Positions 62,761-64,000 of a DNA stretch of 64,000 bases are shown here, one piece after another. The stretch is from Rikenellaceae bacterium. GTDB taxonomy: Bacteria > Bacteroidota > Bacteroidia > Bacteroidales > Rikenellaceae. The notes under the pieces are model-generated. The model worked only from the letters and a program-made list of their open reading frames with translations. It searched no databases and had not been told where the DNA came from. Every line of letters starts with the position of its first letter. Positions within the stretch are counted from its first letter, which is position 1. The position numbers were made by a program, and so were the translations under genes. Location of the stretch: positions 1 through 64,000 of the forward strand of contig SUZJ01000005.1 of NCBI GenBank assembly GCA_015059945.1, in the 5' to 3' direction.

Positions 62761-63747
62761 ATGTCAAACTTTGTAGACTATGTAAAGATATTTTGCCGCT
62801 CGGGTGCGGGTGGCGCAGGTAGCGCCCACTTCCGCCGCGAGAAGTTTGTGGCCTACGGAGGCCCCGATGGAGGCGATGGTGGCAATGGCGGCAGCGTAAT
62901 TCTGCGCGGCAACAGCCAGTACTGGACCCTCATCCACCTCAAATATGCCCGCCACGTCTTTGCCAAAGATGGCGAGGCAGGTGGTGGCTCGCGTATGTCG
63001 GGCAAGACCGCAGCCGACCAGATTATAGAGGTGCCTCTGGGCACTGTGGCCCGCGATGCCGATACGGGCGAGATTGTGGGCGAGGTAACGGCTCACGGCG
63101 AGGAGGTGATACTGCTCAAAGGTGGCCGCGGAGGTCTGGGCAACTGGCACTTCAAGACCGCCACAAATCAGGCTCCACGCTATGCTCAACCCGGCGAGGA
63201 GGGGTTGGAGGGTGCCTTCATCCTCGAGCTGAAAGTGCTGGCCGATGTGGGCTTGGTGGGTTTCCCCAATGCGGGTAAGTCTACACTGCTGAGCGTGGTT
63301 TCGGCCGCTAAGCCCAAGATTGCAAACTACGCCTTTACCACCTTGGAGCCCAACTTGGGTATCGTAGAGGTACGCGATGGCCACTCGTTTGTTATGGCCG
63401 ACATACCCGGCATTATCGAGGGTGCTCACGAGGGCAAAGGACTGGGTATGAGGTTCCTGCGCCATATCGAACGCAACTCGGTGCTGCTCTTTATGGTACC
63501 AGCCGATAGCGACGATATTGCTCGCGAGTATGATATTTTGCTGGGCGAGCTGAGGGAGTATAACCCCGAGCTGCTCGATAAGGATAGGCTGCTGGCCATT
63601 ACCAAGTGCGATATGGTCGATGAGGAGATTATCGACCACCTACGCACCACGCTGCCCGAGGGCATACCTGCCTACTTTATATCGTCGGTAGCTATGCAGG
63701 GCATAACCGAGCTGAAAGACGCCCTCTGGAAGGTGCTGAATAAATAG
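62761..63747 (+). CDS. obgE: GTPase Obg
   Basis: A 328-residue GTPase linked to ribosome assembly and stress control. The glycine-rich Obg fold is clear in the N-terminal half ([34 protein letters not shown]). The G domain has GFPNAGKST (167-175), the switch region [26 protein letters not shown] and TKCDM. It ends soon after the last G motif, so there is no extra C-terminal domain. It has its own promoter. Confidence 0.96.
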   Translation: MSNFVDYVKIFCRSGAGGAGSAHFRREKFVAYGGPDGGDGGNGGSVILRGNSQYWTLIHLKYARHVFAKDGEAGGGSRMSGKTAADQIIEVPLGTVARDADTGEIVGEVTAHGEEVILLKGGRGGLGNWHFKTATNQAPRYAQPGEEGLEGAFILELKVLADVGLVGFPNAGKSTLLSVVSAAKPKIANYAFTTLEPNLGIVEVRDGHSFVMADIPGIIEGAHEGKGLGMRFLRHIERNSVLLFMVPADSDDIAREYDILLGELREYNPELLDKDRLLAITKCDMVDEEIIDHLRTTLPEGIPAYFISSVAMQGITELKDALWKVLNK

Positions 63748-63758
63748 GGGCCCCATAA

Positions 63759-63804
63759 ACACACGCCCCCGCCCTTCGGGCACCCCCTCTAACTTAGAGG
63801 GGGA
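63759..63804 (+). repeat. REP-like double hairpin, copy e
   Basis: ACACACGCCCCC, hairpin GCCC/GGGC, then CCCCCTCTAA/TTAGAGGGGG. The core is nearly identical to the copy at 30282. Confidence 0.85.
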
Positions 63805-63820
63805 ATAAACAGCAAAGAGA

Positions 63821-63852
63821 ACGGAGCAGATTGATGGTCTGCTCCGTTTATT
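63821..63852. terminator. Terminator between obgE and era
   Basis: AACGGAGCAGA pairs with TCTGCTCCGTT around a seven-base loop, followed by TATTTTG. The two genes converge here. Confidence 0.88.
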
Positions 63853-63860
63853 TTGTTTTA

Positions 63861-63888
63861 TTTAAGGACTTTAAGGGCCTTAAAGGGG
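63861..63888. repeat. 9-base array before era stop
   Basis: Units TTAAGGACT, TTAAGGGCC and TTAAAGGGG in a 9-base period. Confidence 0.65.
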
Positions 63889-63890
63889 GA

Positions 63891-64000
63891 CTACTCGATA
63901 TACCCAAAGCGTTTGAGCTGGCGGCTGCTGTTGCGCCACCCCTCATCAACCTTGACGTGGAGTTGCAAAAAGACCTTCTTGCCGATGAACTTCTCCAACT
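63891..64000 (-). CDS. era: GTPase Era, C-terminal end (partial)
   Basis: The last 36 codons of a minus-strand gene running out of the window. They read [20 protein letters not shown], then [15 protein letters not shown] and stop, which is the C-terminal end of the KH domain of Era (16S rRNA-binding GTPase). Obg and Era are converging here. The rest of the gene is to the right. Confidence 0.9.
   Translation of the reverse strand, partial: LEKFIGKKVFLQLHVKVDEGWRNSSRQLKRFGYIE

Overview
The window looks like a piece of a Bacteroidales chromosome, most plausibly Alistipes or another member of Rikenellaceae. The phylum is well supported: two SusC/SusD pairs, the Bacteroidota-only DUF4295 gene behind rpmB-rpmG, no Shine-Dalgarno sequences before most starts, and repeated promoters of the Bacteroidales type (TTTG, about 19-20 bases, TAnnTTTG). 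The genus is a guess from the fairly GC-rich codon use.

Layout. 1-3 kb: end of an unknown gene, then rpmB-rpmG-DUF4295 and transketolase on the minus strand. 3-15 kb: two SusC/SusD loci pointing away from each other across a 1.2 kb gene-free gap; the right-hand one also has a Calx-beta-like lipoprotein. No carbohydrate-active enzyme is present, so their substrates are unknown. 15-22 kb: trigger factor, clpP-clpX, a SulP anion transporter and glutamate dehydrogenase. 22.5-25.7 kb: an AT-richer island with a fibronectin-type lipoprotein and two tandem paralogous outer-membrane proteins. 25.8-29.7 kb: gcvT, a DNA-binding-domain-only AraC protein, a polytopic membrane protein and RNase HII.

30.6-39.5 kb is the most unusual part: nine intact co-directional genes that look virion-derived (a tail-completion-like protein, two tail/baseplate-like proteins, a small helix-turn-helix protein, a ClpP-type prohead protease, a capsid-like protein, a portal, a connector-like protein and a holin). 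I see no terminase large subunit, integrase, tape measure, tail tube, replication gene or endolysin. The run has one visible promoter, with a perfect inverted repeat at the predicted start site, and ends about 10 bases before the rimP promoter. It may be a domesticated phage-derived particle or secretion cassette; that role is inference.

39.6-44.5 kb: rimP-nusA-infB. 44.8-46.4 kb (minus): an outer-membrane protein and an EamA transporter. 46.7-63.7 kb: sufB-sufC-short sufD-sufS, tmk, a DoxX/MauE-like membrane protein, a 1011-residue TPR protein, a beta-barrel protein, nadE, a second large barrel-like protein, two overlapping DUF5689-like lipoproteins and obgE. The window ends in the 3' end of era on the minus strand.

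The intergenic DNA is rich in repeats: a long hairpin element after tig, gcvT and infB; a roughly 100-base leader element before nusA and sufC; REP-like double hairpins with compensating stem changes; a second small hairpin family; and degenerate tandem arrays with 7-base and 9-base periods. No tRNA, rRNA, CRISPR array or complete insertion sequence was seen.
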